From: Methylocapsa acidiphila B2
GTDB lineage: Bacteria > Pseudomonadota > Alphaproteobacteria > Rhizobiales > Beijerinckiaceae
Assembly (NCBI RefSeq): GCF_000427445.1
Contig: NZ_KE386496.1
Coordinates: forward strand, 868,001-932,000
DNA length: 64,000 nucleotides
Reading direction: 5' to 3'
Shown here in pieces: positions 1 through 8,499 of the stretch (positions are counted from its first letter, which is position 1; every line of letters begins with the position of its first letter). The position numbers and the translations under genes were made by a program. The notes beneath the pieces are model-generated. The model made no database searches, was not told the DNA's origin, and was given only the letters and a program-made list of their open reading frames with translations.

Positions 1-153
1 CAGCATTTCAAGGGCGGCGACGCGCATAAGGCGTCGGTGACCGGCGACACGGTCGGCGATCCTTACAAGGATACGGCCGGTCCTGCGGTGAACCCCGCGA
101 TTAAGATCACCAATATTGTCGCGCTGTTGCTGCTCGCCGTCCTCGCGCATTGA
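1..153 (+). CDS. hppA: Membrane-bound proton-pumping pyrophosphatase, C-terminal end only
   Basis: This is the last 50 residues of a membrane pyrophosphatase whose start lies before the window. The frame is open from base 1 and stops at TGA 151-153. The tail shows the conserved cytoplasmic stretch [18 protein letters not shown] and then a final hydrophobic helix ending in AVLAH, the usual C-terminus of the family. The enzyme hydrolyses pyrophosphate and moves protons (some members Na+) across the membrane. The residues that decide ion choice and K+ dependence are outside the window. It converges with bamE; the space between them holds two hairpins. Confidence 0.93.
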   Translation, partial: QHFKGGDAHKASVTGDTVGDPYKDTAGPAVNPAIKITNIVALLLLAVLAH

Positions 154-194
154 GCCGAGCGCCTGCTCGCGCGAAGGATAGTTCGATGGAACGA

Positions 195-233
195 CGTCGC
201 GATGTTTTGGAGCAATATCCAAATGTCGCGACG
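195..233. repeat. Inverted repeat between convergent hppA and bamE
   Basis: The arms CGTCGCGA (195-202) and TCGCGACG (226-233) pair perfectly, and TTTGG/CCAAA inside them extends the stem. No T-run follows on the plus strand, so it is not a classical intrinsic terminator for hppA. It could still be a 3'-end stabilising hairpin. Confidence 0.55.
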
Positions 234-237
234 CTTC

Positions 238-280
238 AAAAAACGCCGCCATTGATCCGATAATTTTCGGCGGGCGGCGT
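238..280 (-). terminator. Intrinsic terminator of bamE
   Basis: Read on the minus strand, ACGCCGCC (280-273) pairs with GGCGGCGT (250-243) around an 18-22 base loop, followed by six T (A238-A243 on the plus strand). The stem begins at the bamE stop codon, so it fits a terminator for that gene. Confidence 0.65.
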
Positions 281-768
281 CAGCTGAACTTGAGCAAGTT
301 GAGGAACATGCCTTTCAGGAAGGTCGACTCGGCTCCGGCCGTCGGCGTCGTGCGCGAGACGAAATCGAACAATTTGCCGTCCTGCATGCCGTAATTCGCG
401 ATTCGATCGACCTTTTTCGCCTTGGTGAAATAGACCGCGAAGACGCGCTGATCGACCACCGTCGGTTTCATGAACTGGAATCCGCGATCGGTTTTCTGCG
501 TGATATAATACCAAGCGTCGCCGCCGACCGTCGATGTGGTCGTCGGCGTGCCCAGCAAGACCAGGATCTGCTCGGCCGAGGCGCCGGGTTTAACCTGATC
601 CACGGCTTTTGAATCGAGCTGATACCCGTGGACGACTTCTCCATTGTATCCGAGGCAACCGCCGAGTCCCGACGCGAGAGCCGCTACGAGGGCGAGTTTG
701 GCGCCCGCTGATCCCAGTCGCAAAGCGCGAGTCCTAAAACAGGCGGCCGACGCATCATCGAACCACAT
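280..768 (-). CDS. bamE: Outer-membrane protein assembly lipoprotein BamE (SmpA/OmlA family)
   Basis: A 162-residue lipoprotein of the BamE/SmpA/OmlA family, a small subunit of the BAM complex that inserts beta-barrel proteins into the outer membrane. The ATG at 768 is chosen because GGAGG lies 8 bases upstream; the frame itself runs on to 831. A hydrophobic segment ends in the lipobox SGLGGC with the lipid-bearing Cys at about residue 38. After it come the family features: a glycine/valine-rich QVKPGASAEQILVLLGTP block and a WYYITQKT strand. It is divergent from the chaperone gene at 1137 and convergent with hppA. This neighbourhood is the usual one for bamE in Hyphomicrobiales. Confidence 0.85.
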   Translation of the reverse strand: MWFDDASAACFRTRALRLGSAGAKLALVAALASGLGGCLGYNGEVVHGYQLDSKAVDQVKPGASAEQILVLLGTPTTTSTVGGDAWYYITQKTDRGFQFMKPTVVDQRVFAVYFTKAKKVDRIANYGMQDGKLFDFVSRTTPTAGAESTFLKGMFLNLLKFS

Positions 769-1136
769 TCTTCGAGCCTCCGGCCTGGCGCGCAATCGCC
801 TGCTGATTGCGGCGCGCGCTTGTCTTCTCATCGGTGCGCCGCAATGCTAGCGGGGCAATCCTAACGTTTCGTATTCGACTAAAAAGCGAAACCTCAAGAC
901 CGGGCGCGCCGCCGTTTTCGTTCCCGCGCGAGGACAAGACCTTGCGCGAGGGCGAGAAGCTTCGACCAAATCTGCGCTTACGGGTGATATTGCGGTTGCG
1001 CCAACGCCAGCCGATGCCTAACTCCATGCCATATCAAATGCAAGCACGGCGGCCAAACCAGACTCCGGGACAAGATTTTGGACCGAGTCGCACCAAATCT
1101 GGCGTCCGATCTTTAGGATCAAGAAACTCAAGCAGC
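769..1136. other. Divergent intergenic region, bamE / cytochrome chaperone
   Basis: There are 368 bases between the divergent starts. An in-frame extension of the plus-strand gene back to 807 exists, but it encodes an Arg/Pro-rich stretch without similarity to the chaperone, so I treat it as non-coding. It must hold both promoters; I could not fix convincing -35/-10 pairs. Confidence 0.4.
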
Positions 1137-1664
1137 ATGCTTTTTCCGTTCGTCCGCCGCGCCGCTAACCGAAAAATGATTGATCGCCTCCATGGCGAGA
1201 TCGTTGCCGCCGCCCGTAACCCGATTTTGTTTACGGATTATGCGATCGAAGACAATTTCGAGGGGCGCTTCGAGGCGGTCACGCTCCACGCGGCGCTCGT
1301 CCTTCGGCGCCTCAATGCGATGCCGCGCCCGGGACCGGAATTGGCGCAGGACCTGATTGACGCCGTCTTTCGTCATTTCGATATCGCCTTGCGCGAGACG
1401 GGGATCGGCGACATCGCGGTGCCGAAACGAATGAAAACCTTGGCCGAAGCCTTTCTCGGCCGCGGCGCCGCCTATGACCGCGCTCTCACCAGCGGCGAAG
1501 AAGTCCTCGCCGCGACGCTCGCCCGTAATGTCTATGCGGATCGCACAAACGCGATCCGTCTTTCACGCTATGTCAAAGCGACGGATCGCGCGCTTGAAAC
1601 GGCTCAGCTCGAGGTCTTTTCCATCGGGCCTGTCCCGTTTCCGGAACCGTCGGCGATCGCTTGA
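1137..1664 (+). CDS. Ubiquinol-cytochrome c chaperone family protein (CBP3-like)
   Basis: A 175-residue protein of the ubiquinol-cytochrome c chaperone (CBP3/UQCC1-like) family. Mitochondrial relatives help cytochrome b assemble into the bc1 complex; the bacterial role is inferred from that. Features seen are an N-terminal FPFVRRAANRKMIDRLHGEI block, then a helical core with ALVLRRLNAM, DLIDAVFRHFD and the strongly conserved GIGDIAVPKRMKTLAEAF segment. The ATG at 1137 is taken because protein-like sequence begins there. It lies upstream of yceD in the same direction, as in many alphaproteobacteria. Confidence 0.82.
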   Translation: MLFPFVRRAANRKMIDRLHGEIVAAARNPILFTDYAIEDNFEGRFEAVTLHAALVLRRLNAMPRPGPELAQDLIDAVFRHFDIALRETGIGDIAVPKRMKTLAEAFLGRGAAYDRALTSGEEVLAATLARNVYADRTNAIRLSRYVKATDRALETAQLEVFSIGPVPFPEPSAIA

Positions 1665-1836
1665 GCCAATCTCGTCGCCTACCTTTGGCCAATTCAGCCC
1701 CCAGCCCACCGATTCTGTGCGCGCGACATAAAATCAAGCGGGACATTTGAGTGTTCGTTATCTATTTGCAACGGCGAGGGGCGGCGGGATCGCGCGATCA
1801 AGCGCTTTCGCCGCCAGCGCGATTGAGGCGACTGCG

Positions 1837-2460
1837 ATGAAGTCGAAAGGCGATCTTGGTTCAAGATCTCAACGGACTGACGCCGGCAAAGCGCCGCCGC
1901 TTCCGCGCGGAGAAAATTTTTCGCGGCTGCTGTCTGTCGACGACGTGCCGGACGAGGGGCTTAAGATTTCCTTCCGCGCAGACGAAGGCGAATGCGGGGC
2001 AATGGCGCGGCGCGCTGGACTGATCGGGATCTCTGATCTCGAAGCAGACCTGACGGTGAAGAAGCTGCCCGGCATGCTGTTCAATGTCGGCGGCGTCTTG
2101 CGCGCGCGCGTGACGCAGGCTTGCGTCATCAGCCTCGATCAATTCGAGACCGAGCTCTCCGCCGAAATTGACGTTGATTTCGCGCCGGCCGCAACTGCGA
2201 AATCTCTCCGCGCTTCTAGCGCAGATGACGAGATCGCAAGCGGCGCAGTGGAGTCCTCTGGCCAGGTTCGCGACCCGCCTGATCCGATCGTCGATAGCCG
2301 CATCGATCTCGGCGCCTTGGCCGAGGAATTTCTGATACTCAGCCTCGATCCTTATCCGAAAAAGCCCGGCGTGAGCTTTGACGAGGCCGAAATATCGGGC
2401 GACGCCGTCGAGAAGGAGTCGCCTTTCGCGGTCTTGAAAAAGCTTACGGATGAAACCTGA
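1837..2460 (+). CDS. yceD: DUF177 / YceD family protein
   Basis: A 207-residue protein of the DUF177 (YceD) family. In other bacteria yceD is linked to 23S rRNA maturation and ribosomal protein L32, normally next to rpmF; here rpmF is absent. The conserved features are the central GVLRARVTQACVISLDQFET segment and the acidic C-terminal half with EEFLILSLDPYPKKPG, where acidic residues in this position are typical. I use the ATG at 1837; a TTG at 1747 is also in frame but adds a low-complexity Ala/Ser stretch. It lies 172 bases after the chaperone gene. Confidence 0.78.
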   Translation: MKSKGDLGSRSQRTDAGKAPPLPRGENFSRLLSVDDVPDEGLKISFRADEGECGAMARRAGLIGISDLEADLTVKKLPGMLFNVGGVLRARVTQACVISLDQFETELSAEIDVDFAPAATAKSLRASSADDEIASGAVESSGQVRDPPDPIVDSRIDLGALAEEFLILSLDPYPKKPGVSFDEAEISGDAVEKESPFAVLKKLTDET

Positions 2461-3127
2461 AGAAGCGGCGTCAAAAGATCAGATTTCCGCGATCTGGGCC
2501 CGTAAATGCTCCGGGTCGACGCGCTGGTCTTGAGCTTCGGGAGAAAAAAGAGCTTGAACAAAAGGGATTTCCCAGTGTTTACCCATGATTGAAGCGGCCA
2601 AGGGACGCCGCACCTCCAAAGCGCCATCGTGGCGCGCGTCCACAGCTACGCGTCAGAAGGTGCGCATCGAACCGAATGATTAAAGGAAAAATCGCTTGGC
2701 CAAATCCCCCACGGCTCGAGTTGAAAAGACCTGCGCGACGCTCCGACTGTTTCGGCTGCGCAGCCGCGCATAGACGAAAGCCGCCCCGAACGAACCTCGC
2801 TGCGAAAGCGAGGGGCCAAAACCAAGATGCGCATGCAGCGAGCGTTGTCGTCAGAACTTTTCTTTCCTCGCGCGGCGCCGGCGGCCAATGGCGGTCGAAT
2901 CGCGTTGCGCGTTCTCGTCTCGGCGCATTTACGAAGAGGCATGGCCGCGCTCGTAAAAACGACCGATTCCAAGACTTCCTTTTTGGACCTGACGCGGCTT
3001 CTCCTCGCCGCCCTGCTGAGATCCCCGGGCCACGAGATCCGCGGATGAGCCAAATTCCGTCAGTCCCATTGGTTTCGCTAGGCGGCGACTGCGAGATCTT
3101 CCTCCGTCGCCCGGAGTCCGCGGCAAT
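2461..3127. other. Long intergenic region between yceD and plsX, no gene supported
   Basis: This 667-base stretch sits where many bacteria carry rpmF (ribosomal protein L32). No L32-like reading frame is present in any frame. Open frames exist on both strands (for example 2589-3131 plus and 2646-3053 minus), but their products are Arg/Pro/Ala-rich with no domain or plausible start signal. It probably holds the plsX promoter; nothing more can be supported. Confidence 0.5.
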
Positions 3128-4228
3128 ATGAATATGACGAAGCCAGTTCGCATAGCGCTCGACGCCATGGGCGGAGACCATGGCCCTGAGGTGATCGTTC
3201 CGGGCGCCGCGCTCGCGCTCGATCGCCGCCCGGATATGGAATTCATATTCTTCGGCGACGAGGCCCAGATCCGGCCGCATCTCGACGCCCTTCCGAAGCT
3301 CGCCGCTGTTTCCACTCTGCATCATACGAGCGTCGCGGTTCGCATGGACGACAAGCCGAGCCAGGCCCTTCGCGCGGGGCGGCGGGAATCGTCCATGTGG
3401 CTTTCGATCGATGCGGTGAAGAAAAATCACGCCGACGCCGCGGTTTCCGCCGGCAACACAGGCGCGCTTATGGCGATGGCCAAGACCTGTTTGCGGATGA
3501 TGCCCAATATCGACCGGCCGGCGATTGCAGGGATCTGGCCGACCATTCGCGGCCGGAGCATCGTGCTCGATGTCGGCGCGTCGATCGGGGCCGATGCGAA
3601 GCATCTCGTCCATCTCGCGATCATGGGCGCAGCGATGGCGCGCATTGTCCTCGGGGTCGAGCGCCCGACGGTCGGGCTGTTGAATATCGGCGTCGAGGAG
3701 ATCAAGGGGATCGAGGAGGTGAAGTCGGCTTCGCGGCTTTTGCGTCAGATCGCGCTTCCAGACCTTGATTATCTCGGCTTCGTCGAAGGCGGCGACATCG
3801 GGCGCGGCGTCGCCGACGTGGTCGTCACCGAAGGCTTCGCCGGCAATATCGCTCTGAAGACGGCGGAGGGAACCGCCAATCAGATGGCAAAATATCTGCG
3901 CGACGAGCTCGGGCGCGATTTCATGTCCAAGATCGGCTATTTTTTCGCCCGGCGCGCCTTCGCGGCGCTCAAAGCGAAAATGGACCCGCGCAACGTCAAC
4001 GGCGGGGTGTTGCTCGGGCTCGAAGGCGTGGTGATCAAAAGTCACGGCGGCGCGGACGTCGTCGGAACCGCTGTCGCCATTGAAATCGGCTATACGATCG
4101 CCCGGCATCAGCTTCTCGGCAGGATCCGGGCGGCGCTCGCTCGGTCTCATGATGGGCAAGCCTGGCCGCCGAAGATTTCAACGGCCGATGAGGAAAAGCC
4201 TGCGCAAGCAGCGCAGTCGGGAATATAA
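3128..4228 (+). CDS. plsX: Phosphate acyltransferase PlsX
   Basis: A 366-residue acyl-ACP:phosphate acyltransferase. It makes acyl-phosphate from acyl-ACP, feeding PlsY for the first acylation of glycerol-3-phosphate. Visible family signatures are [19 protein letters not shown] near the N-terminus, [28 protein letters not shown] and the C-terminal [22 protein letters not shown] lies 11 bases before the ATG at 3128; a second ATG at 3134 is possible. The C-terminal 25 residues are an extra tail beyond the core. fabH follows 29 bases later, the usual plsX-fabH pair linking phospholipid and fatty-acid synthesis. Confidence 0.96.
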   Translation: MNMTKPVRIALDAMGGDHGPEVIVPGAALALDRRPDMEFIFFGDEAQIRPHLDALPKLAAVSTLHHTSVAVRMDDKPSQALRAGRRESSMWLSIDAVKKNHADAAVSAGNTGALMAMAKTCLRMMPNIDRPAIAGIWPTIRGRSIVLDVGASIGADAKHLVHLAIMGAAMARIVLGVERPTVGLLNIGVEEIKGIEEVKSASRLLRQIALPDLDYLGFVEGGDIGRGVADVVVTEGFAGNIALKTAEGTANQMAKYLRDELGRDFMSKIGYFFARRAFAALKAKMDPRNVNGGVLLGLEGVVIKSHGGADVVGTAVAIEIGYTIARHQLLGRIRAALARSHDGQAWPPKISTADEEKPAQAAQSGI

Positions 4229-4257
4229 GAGGCTTTGGTTTTTATGGATCAACTATT

Positions 4258-5250
4258 GTGACCGATGCGGCGCAAGGCAGGCTTCGTTCCGTCGTCGTTG
4301 GGCTTGGCTCCTATCTTCCCAAGCGCATCGTCAGCAACGCCGATCTCGAAAAGGTGCTGGAGACAACCGACGAATGGATCGTGCAGAGGACCGGCATCAG
4401 GCAGCGTCACGTCGCCGCCGAGGACGAGCCGACCTCTCAGCTCGGCCTTCACGCGGCCAGGGCCGCGCTTGCCGACGCAGGTTTGACGGCTGAGGATCTC
4501 GATCTCGTCATTGTGGCGACATCCACGCCGGACTTCACTTTTCCGTCGGTCGCCACCCAGATCCAAGCCGCGCTCGGGATGAACCATGGCGCGGCCTTCG
4601 ATGTGCAGGCGGTATGCTCGGGGTTCGTCTACGCTTTGGCGACCGCGGACAAATTTCTTCTCTCAGGTTCGCATCGCCGGGCCCTGGTCGTCGGCGCCGA
4701 GACTTTCTCGCGCCTCGTCGATTGGAGCGATCGCTCGACTTGCGTGCTTTTCGGCGACGGCGCGGGCGCGGTGGTCCTCGAGTCCCGGCCGGGGGATGGG
4801 ACAGCGCGAGATCGCGGCGTCCTTACCTCTCACCTTCGCTCGGACGGACGCCATCGCGACAAGCTTTATGTGGACGGCGGGCCTTCTACTACGAAAACCG
4901 TCGGCCATTTGCGGATGGCGGGCCGCGAGGTCTTTCGCCATGCAGTCGGAATGGTCGCGGACGTCGTGACGGAAGCATTCGAAGCGACAGGCACGACTGC
5001 CGCGGAGCTCGATTGGTTCGTGCCGCATCAAGCCAACAGGCGCATTATCGAAGCTTCGGCCGAGAAGCTCGGGATTGCGTCGAGCAAGGTCGTCGTTACG
5101 GTCGATCTGCACGGCAACACATCAGCAGCTTCAATTCCTCTGGCTCTCGCCGTAGCGCGCGACGATGGTCGGATCAAAGCGGGCGACCTCGTGATGATTG
5201 AAGCAATGGGCGGTGGATTTACATGGGCTTCCGCACTGATCCGCTGGTGA
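4258..5250 (+). CDS. fabH: Beta-ketoacyl-ACP synthase III
   Basis: A 330-residue KAS III that condenses acetyl-CoA with malonyl-ACP to start fatty-acid synthesis. The catalytic triad is visible: Cys120 in AVCSGF, His257 in PHQANRR and Asn287 in HGNTSAAS. The glycine-rich [11 protein letters not shown] loop is also present. The start is GTG 4258; the nearby ATG at 4244 is out of frame, so no better start exists. It follows plsX closely and is probably cotranscribed with it. Length and motif order are normal for the family. Confidence 0.95.
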   Translation: MTDAAQGRLRSVVVGLGSYLPKRIVSNADLEKVLETTDEWIVQRTGIRQRHVAAEDEPTSQLGLHAARAALADAGLTAEDLDLVIVATSTPDFTFPSVATQIQAALGMNHGAAFDVQAVCSGFVYALATADKFLLSGSHRRALVVGAETFSRLVDWSDRSTCVLFGDGAGAVVLESRPGDGTARDRGVLTSHLRSDGRHRDKLYVDGGPSTTKTVGHLRMAGREVFRHAVGMVADVVTEAFEATGTTAAELDWFVPHQANRRIIEASAEKLGIASSKVVVTVDLHGNTSAASIPLALAVARDDGRIKAGDLVMIEAMGGGFTWASALIRW

Positions 5251-5289
5251 GGCCGACAAGGAATCGCCGAGACTCCGAGACGCCTTGAT

Positions 5290-5318
5290 TTGACATGAAA
5301 TTTGTACCAAACTTCGAA
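5290..5318 (+). promoter_or_regulatory. Possible promoter for ihfA-merR
   Basis: A perfect -35 hexamer TTGACA (5290-5295) is followed after 17 bases by a weak -10 candidate TTCGAA (5313-5318). The surrounding stretch 5285-5360 is clearly AT-rich against its neighbours. The -10 is poor, so this is tentative. Confidence 0.3.
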
Positions 5319-5549
5319 AATCGCGCATTTGTGGTAAAAATGATCCAATAATTATTGCGCGCAAAAGTCATATTCCTGTCGCAAGTTCCGAAAGACCTTA
5401 ACGGCTCATGGATTTGCACTGACGACGAGAGATTGCCCAGCCTCATCCGCCAATTGGCGGCTGTTGGTTGGGGTCGCGTCATCGGATTTGTTGCGCTGCG
5501 CGCAAGCCGTTCAGCTGGGTGTGGACGGACCGATTTTCGAGAATGAAGA

Positions 5550-5945
5550 ATGACAAAAATTGCAGCCATGTCCGCTGCCGGGGAGCATGAGGCGCAGCCC
5601 GCCAAACCGGCAAAGGATTCTTTGGCGCCCATGGGCTCGCGCACGATCACGCGCGTCGATTTGGCGGAAGCCGTTTACCGCAGCGTGGGATTGTCGCGCA
5701 AGGAATCGGCCGTCTTGGTTCAAATGGTGCTCTCCGAGCTCGCCGACGCCTTGGCCGTCGGTGAGACAGTCAAACTTTCCTCTTTCGGCTCCTTCGTGGT
5801 AAGGGCCAAATCGGAACGCATCGGACGCAATCCGAAAACCGGAATTGAAGTGCCGATAACGCAACGCCGCGTCATGGTGTTCAAGCCTTCGAGCGTGCTC
5901 AAGGCCCGGATCAACGGACATGCGGCGCCGGACGAGGCGGATTAG
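5550..5945 (+). CDS. ihfA: Integration host factor alpha subunit
   Basis: A 131-residue HU/IHF-family DNA-bending protein. The core starts at about residue 32 ([20 protein letters not shown]) and contains the typical [15 protein letters not shown] arm base, [12 protein letters not shown] at the DNA-intercalating tip and [14 protein letters not shown] at the end. It therefore matches IhfA rather than HU by position before a MerR gene, the conserved fabH-ihfA-merR order. The N-terminal extension of about 30 residues (Ala/Glu/Pro-rich) is longer than in enteric IHF-alpha; starting at ATG 5568 would shorten it by only six residues. Confidence 0.92.
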   Translation: MTKIAAMSAAGEHEAQPAKPAKDSLAPMGSRTITRVDLAEAVYRSVGLSRKESAVLVQMVLSELADALAVGETVKLSSFGSFVVRAKSERIGRNPKTGIEVPITQRRVMVFKPSSVLKARINGHAAPDEAD

Positions 5946-6057
5946 ATTCTGATCTTTGGTAAGACGTCGCGCCCGGTCGCTTTTCCGTGAATCATGACGC
6001 AGAGTGGCGAGCGCCGTCGTACCGGCCTCGCCATACGTTCGCCGGAGCGCCTGCAAG

Positions 6058-6651
6058 ATGGAGAAAAGCGCCGAAGCCTTTCGGACCATCAGCGAGGTCG
6101 CCGAAGATCTCGGCCTGCCGCAACATGTCCTTCGGTTCTGGGAAACGCGCTTTTCCCAGATAAAGCCCTTGAAGCGGGCCGGCGGTCGCCGTTTTTACCG
6201 CCCGCACGACATTGAGATTTTGCGTGCGATCAAGCGTCTGCTTTATGCCGAAGGCTACACGATCAAGGGCGTGCAGCGGCTGTTTCGGGAGCAGGGCGCC
6301 CGCGCCGTCGCCGCCGCCGGCCAACCGCCGGAGGACGGCGGCCCGGGATTAGCCGTGGCCGGAGCGACGAAGACGTCGACGGCACTAAGCGAGGCGAATC
6401 GCGGGGCGGGCGCGGCCTGGCGCGATGATGAAGCGCAGGACCCGAACGACGAGATCGAGCCGTTGGCCTCGGACGATAGACGGCCGGCGTACAGCAATCT
6501 TGCAAGCGCCGCGGGAGCAAGTGACGGGGACGCCCGTCCAGAGATGGCTTGGCCGAGTTCCCTGCTCATCAAGGATGTCGCCATCCTCCGGGCCGCCGTC
6601 GCCGAATTGGAGGAATGCGAGCGCGTCCTAGCGATGGTTCGCCGGCCATAA
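6058..6651 (+). CDS. MerR family transcriptional regulator
   Basis: A 197-residue MerR-type regulator. Residues 6-75 form the winged helix-turn-helix: [20 protein letters not shown], then WETRF and the [20 protein letters not shown] wing. The rest is low in conservation, rich in Ala/Glu/Asp, and has no metal-binding cysteines, so a classical metal sensor is unlikely. Start ATG 6058 places the HTH at the N-terminus as expected. The ihfA-merR pair is common in Hyphomicrobiales, but the regulon is unknown. Confidence 0.85.
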   Translation: MEKSAEAFRTISEVAEDLGLPQHVLRFWETRFSQIKPLKRAGGRRFYRPHDIEILRAIKRLLYAEGYTIKGVQRLFREQGARAVAAAGQPPEDGGPGLAVAGATKTSTALSEANRGAGAAWRDDEAQDPNDEIEPLASDDRRPAYSNLASAAGASDGDARPEMAWPSSLLIKDVAILRAAVAELEECERVLAMVRRP

Positions 6652-6699
6652 GCGACGCGTCGGGCTTTCGTCGCCCTTGCGCGAAATCACGGCGAAACG

Positions 6700-6728
6700 T
6701 TGCGCGCCCGTCCAGCTTTCTCTATAAC
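6700..6728 (+). promoter_or_regulatory. Promoter of tRNA-Pro
   Basis: The -35 TTGCGC (6700-6705) and -10 TATAAC (6723-6728) are separated by 17 bases, and the tRNA begins 10 bases after the -10. The spacing and position fit a sigma-70 type tRNA promoter. Confidence 0.65.
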
Positions 6729-6737
6729 CGCCGCAGT

Positions 6738-6815
6738 CGGAGTGTAGCGCAGCCCGGTTAGCGCACTAGTCTGGGGGACTAGGGGTCGTGGGTTCGAATC
6801 CCGCCACTCCGACCA
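6738..6815 (+). tRNA. tRNA-Pro (anticodon GGG)
   Basis: A complete cloverleaf is present. The acceptor arms CGGAGTG (6738-6744) and CACTCCG (6805-6811) pair. The anticodon arm is CTAGT / ACTAG around loop CTGGGGG, giving anticodon GGG. The T-arm is GTGGG-TTCGAAT-CCCGC, and CCA is encoded at 6813-6815. It reads proline CCC/CCU codons. It sits directly after the ihfA-merR block. Confidence 0.95.
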
Positions 6816-6980
6816 TCTTTATTCCGGCTCGATCCCGGAGCGCGCCGTTTCGCGCTGAACCGATCCGTTCCACTCACAAAATTTCTCTCGGGCGAGAGCT
6901 GCGGCCTTGGTTTTGCTTGCAAGACGGGGCCGCTGCGCCGACTGGCCGCGCGGTCGAATCCGTTCCGGCCGAGTTTGCTC

Positions 6981-7280
6981 ATGAGGAATTTGAAAAAGCA
7001 GCTCGATTGCTTCGACCGCTTGCCCGCGTCGCTTAGAGCCACGCTCGCTAACGCCGCATTCGACTGGGATGCGACCTTGGTCGCCTCAGCCCTCGAAGTC
7101 GGGGCGGCCGCCGAAGGCGTCATTGCGCGCATCCTCGATGACGAGCAGCGGAGGCTTCCGATCGACGCTTATGTGATGTATGGGCCGGATCATCCGGGCG
7201 CCGCGCGCAGTGTCCAAGCGAATTGGCTAAGATACTACCACTATCCGGCGCGGTCCGGCGGCTATTGGTGGAATCGTTGA
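6981..7280 (+). CDS. Hypothetical protein (99 aa)
   Basis: A 99-residue protein that I cannot assign with certainty. It starts MRNLKKQLDCFDRLPASLRA, continues with an Ala-rich helical segment and ends in an aromatic tail (NWLRYYHYPARSGGYWWNR). The layout 'DxLPxxLRxxLAxAAxxW' recalls a short uncharacterised alphaproteobacterial family (DUF6525-like), but that is memory, not a search. No strong ribosome binding site precedes the ATG. It stands alone after tRNA-Pro. Confidence 0.5.
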   Translation: MRNLKKQLDCFDRLPASLRATLANAAFDWDATLVASALEVGAAAEGVIARILDDEQRRLPIDAYVMYGPDHPGAARSVQANWLRYYHYPARSGGYWWNR

Positions 7281-7534
7281 GGCGCGGAGCTTGCGGGGAG
7301 ACGCAATTTGCGCTTTGGGCGTTGCAGAGGCGGCGCCGTTCTTGCTCTCTGCTTAATGCCAAATAGATGTCTCGGATTATGAGCGCCGTCTCGCGCAGCG
7401 CAATCGGGACATCCCGGATATAGATAGGATCGGAACGGTTAGAATATTCAAATCATCGGACTACCGGTCGTAAGAACAGCTCATGCGGCCTTTAAAGATT
7501 GGGCCTCCAAAGGCGCGAATACGGGAAATATAAA

Positions 7535-7771
7535 ATGTTCGAAGGATGGCTGATACAGGTGACCTCGGGAAATCCCGCCGAAGGGGAGCAGGAAGTGGAG
7601 CTCTATGCTTCCTGGGTGCCCAAGGAGGACGACGCGGTCTTGAACGTGATTAAGACGTTCAATCTGAACGATGATCATATCGTTTCAATGGTCATTGATC
7701 TTCCCAAAGAGACCTTTGAGAAGCTCGGCCTGAAGCCCGGCGAGGCGGGGCCCTACCGCGAAGTCGACTGA
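7535..7771 (+). CDS. Hypothetical small acidic protein (78 aa)
   Basis: A 78-residue acidic protein beginning MFEGWLIQVTSGNPAEGEQE. There is no signal peptide, membrane segment, cysteine or recognised motif. GGGA lies 8 bases before the ATG at 7535, supporting that start; an in-frame upstream start at 7499 is less likely. Codon use looks like the neighbouring genes. It stands alone between other unknown genes, so context gives no function. Confidence 0.5.
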   Translation: MFEGWLIQVTSGNPAEGEQEVELYASWVPKEDDAVLNVIKTFNLNDDHIVSMVIDLPKETFEKLGLKPGEAGPYREVD

Positions 7772-8127
7772 TTACCGGCCTTCTGATGGCTTGACTGCCG
7801 CGCGCCTTGACCGCCTGACGCGCGCGGCCTGGATCATGGCCTTGGACGCGTTCTAACGAATGAACGCATTCGGGCCAGTTGCCGAAACGTCAGAACTTAA
7901 GCATATGAAGCTTTCCAGAGGCGTCCGGGGACGCGGCTCAACCGCAACACCCTCGGCCCTGGACTCCGTTGCCAATGTTCACGCCGGCAAATAGGCGCAG
8001 TCGAGAAGGGCGCTATTTACGAGAGCGTCCAATGGAGCCGAGCAGGCTTTCTCGCTTGGCGCGCGGGGGCTGGCCAAATCGATGAAAGCCTGTTTCACGG
8101 ATAGCGATGGATTAAACCCCGTAGCCG
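7772..8127. other. Intergenic region, nothing recognised
   Basis: This is 356 bases between two unknown genes on opposite strands (convergent). I found no reading frame with plausible protein sequence, no tRNA and no clear terminator. Confidence 0.4.
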
Positions 8128-8358
8128 TCAGCCATTGGTTGCCTTGAAATCAGAAACGACAAATTCAAAGAATTTTGCGATGTCATATGTCGCACCCTTT
8201 TCTTTGAATTTCTGATTCTGGACTGTATAGCTGCCCAATCCCTTCTGTGTCGATTTGTCGATGAACATTACCTCATAGCTACCATTGCTGAGATCATCAA
8301 GAGTAAAAGCTTCGATGTCTTTTCCAGCAACCTGAAATTCTAACCGTGGTAAAGCCAT
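8128..8358 (-). CDS. Hypothetical small protein (76 aa) with lower GC than its neighbours
   Basis: A 76-residue protein (MALPRLEFQVAGKDIEAFTL at the start) with alternating hydrophobic strands and a helical end; no family is recognised. A perfect AGGAGG sits 6 bases before the ATG (8365-8370 on the plus strand), so translation is well supported. Codon use is markedly richer in A/T than the surrounding genes, which suggests a different origin or strong selection for expression. No signal peptide is present. It is followed on the same strand by nothing in an operon. Confidence 0.6.
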   Translation of the reverse strand: MALPRLEFQVAGKDIEAFTLDDLSNGSYEVMFIDKSTQKGLGSYTVQNQKFKEKGATYDIAKFFEFVVSDFKATNG

Positions 8359-8364
8359 GTCTTG

Positions 8365-8370
8365 CCTCCT
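8365..8370 (-). promoter_or_regulatory. Perfect Shine-Dalgarno for the 76-aa protein
   Basis: AGGAGG read on the minus strand, with 6 bases before the ATG at 8358. It is the strongest ribosome binding site noticed in this region and decides the start. Confidence 0.75.
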
Positions 8371-8429
8371 GGCTTAGAGATTGAAAGCAAAGGCGACATA
8401 CACCAGGTTGACGACTTAAGCCAGACCAG

Positions 8430-8486
8430 AGCAGGTCTTCCAAATGAAAAAGTCGAACGGTCTTACGGCGCGTCGGAGAATGCTTG
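8430..8486. repeat. Possible degenerate copy of the palindromic repeat at 50741-50794
   Basis: The order of blocks AGAGCA, TTCC, GAAAAAGTCGAACG, CGG and GAGAATGC matches the reverse complement of the well-formed element at 50741-50794, but the stem is decayed. The match is by eye and only partial. Confidence 0.35.
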
Positions 8487-8499
8487 CAGTAACCCGCGT

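Noticed and set aside
2589-3131. A plus-strand frame whose stop overlaps the plsX start (ATGA), like a coupled gene
   Set aside because: The translated sequence is Arg/Pro-rich without any secondary-structure pattern and is not rpmF; the overlap is probably chance.
5355-5546. A 63-codon frame between fabH and ihfA
   Set aside because: It starts inside the AT-rich promoter-like stretch, shows no conserved pattern and has no ribosome binding site.
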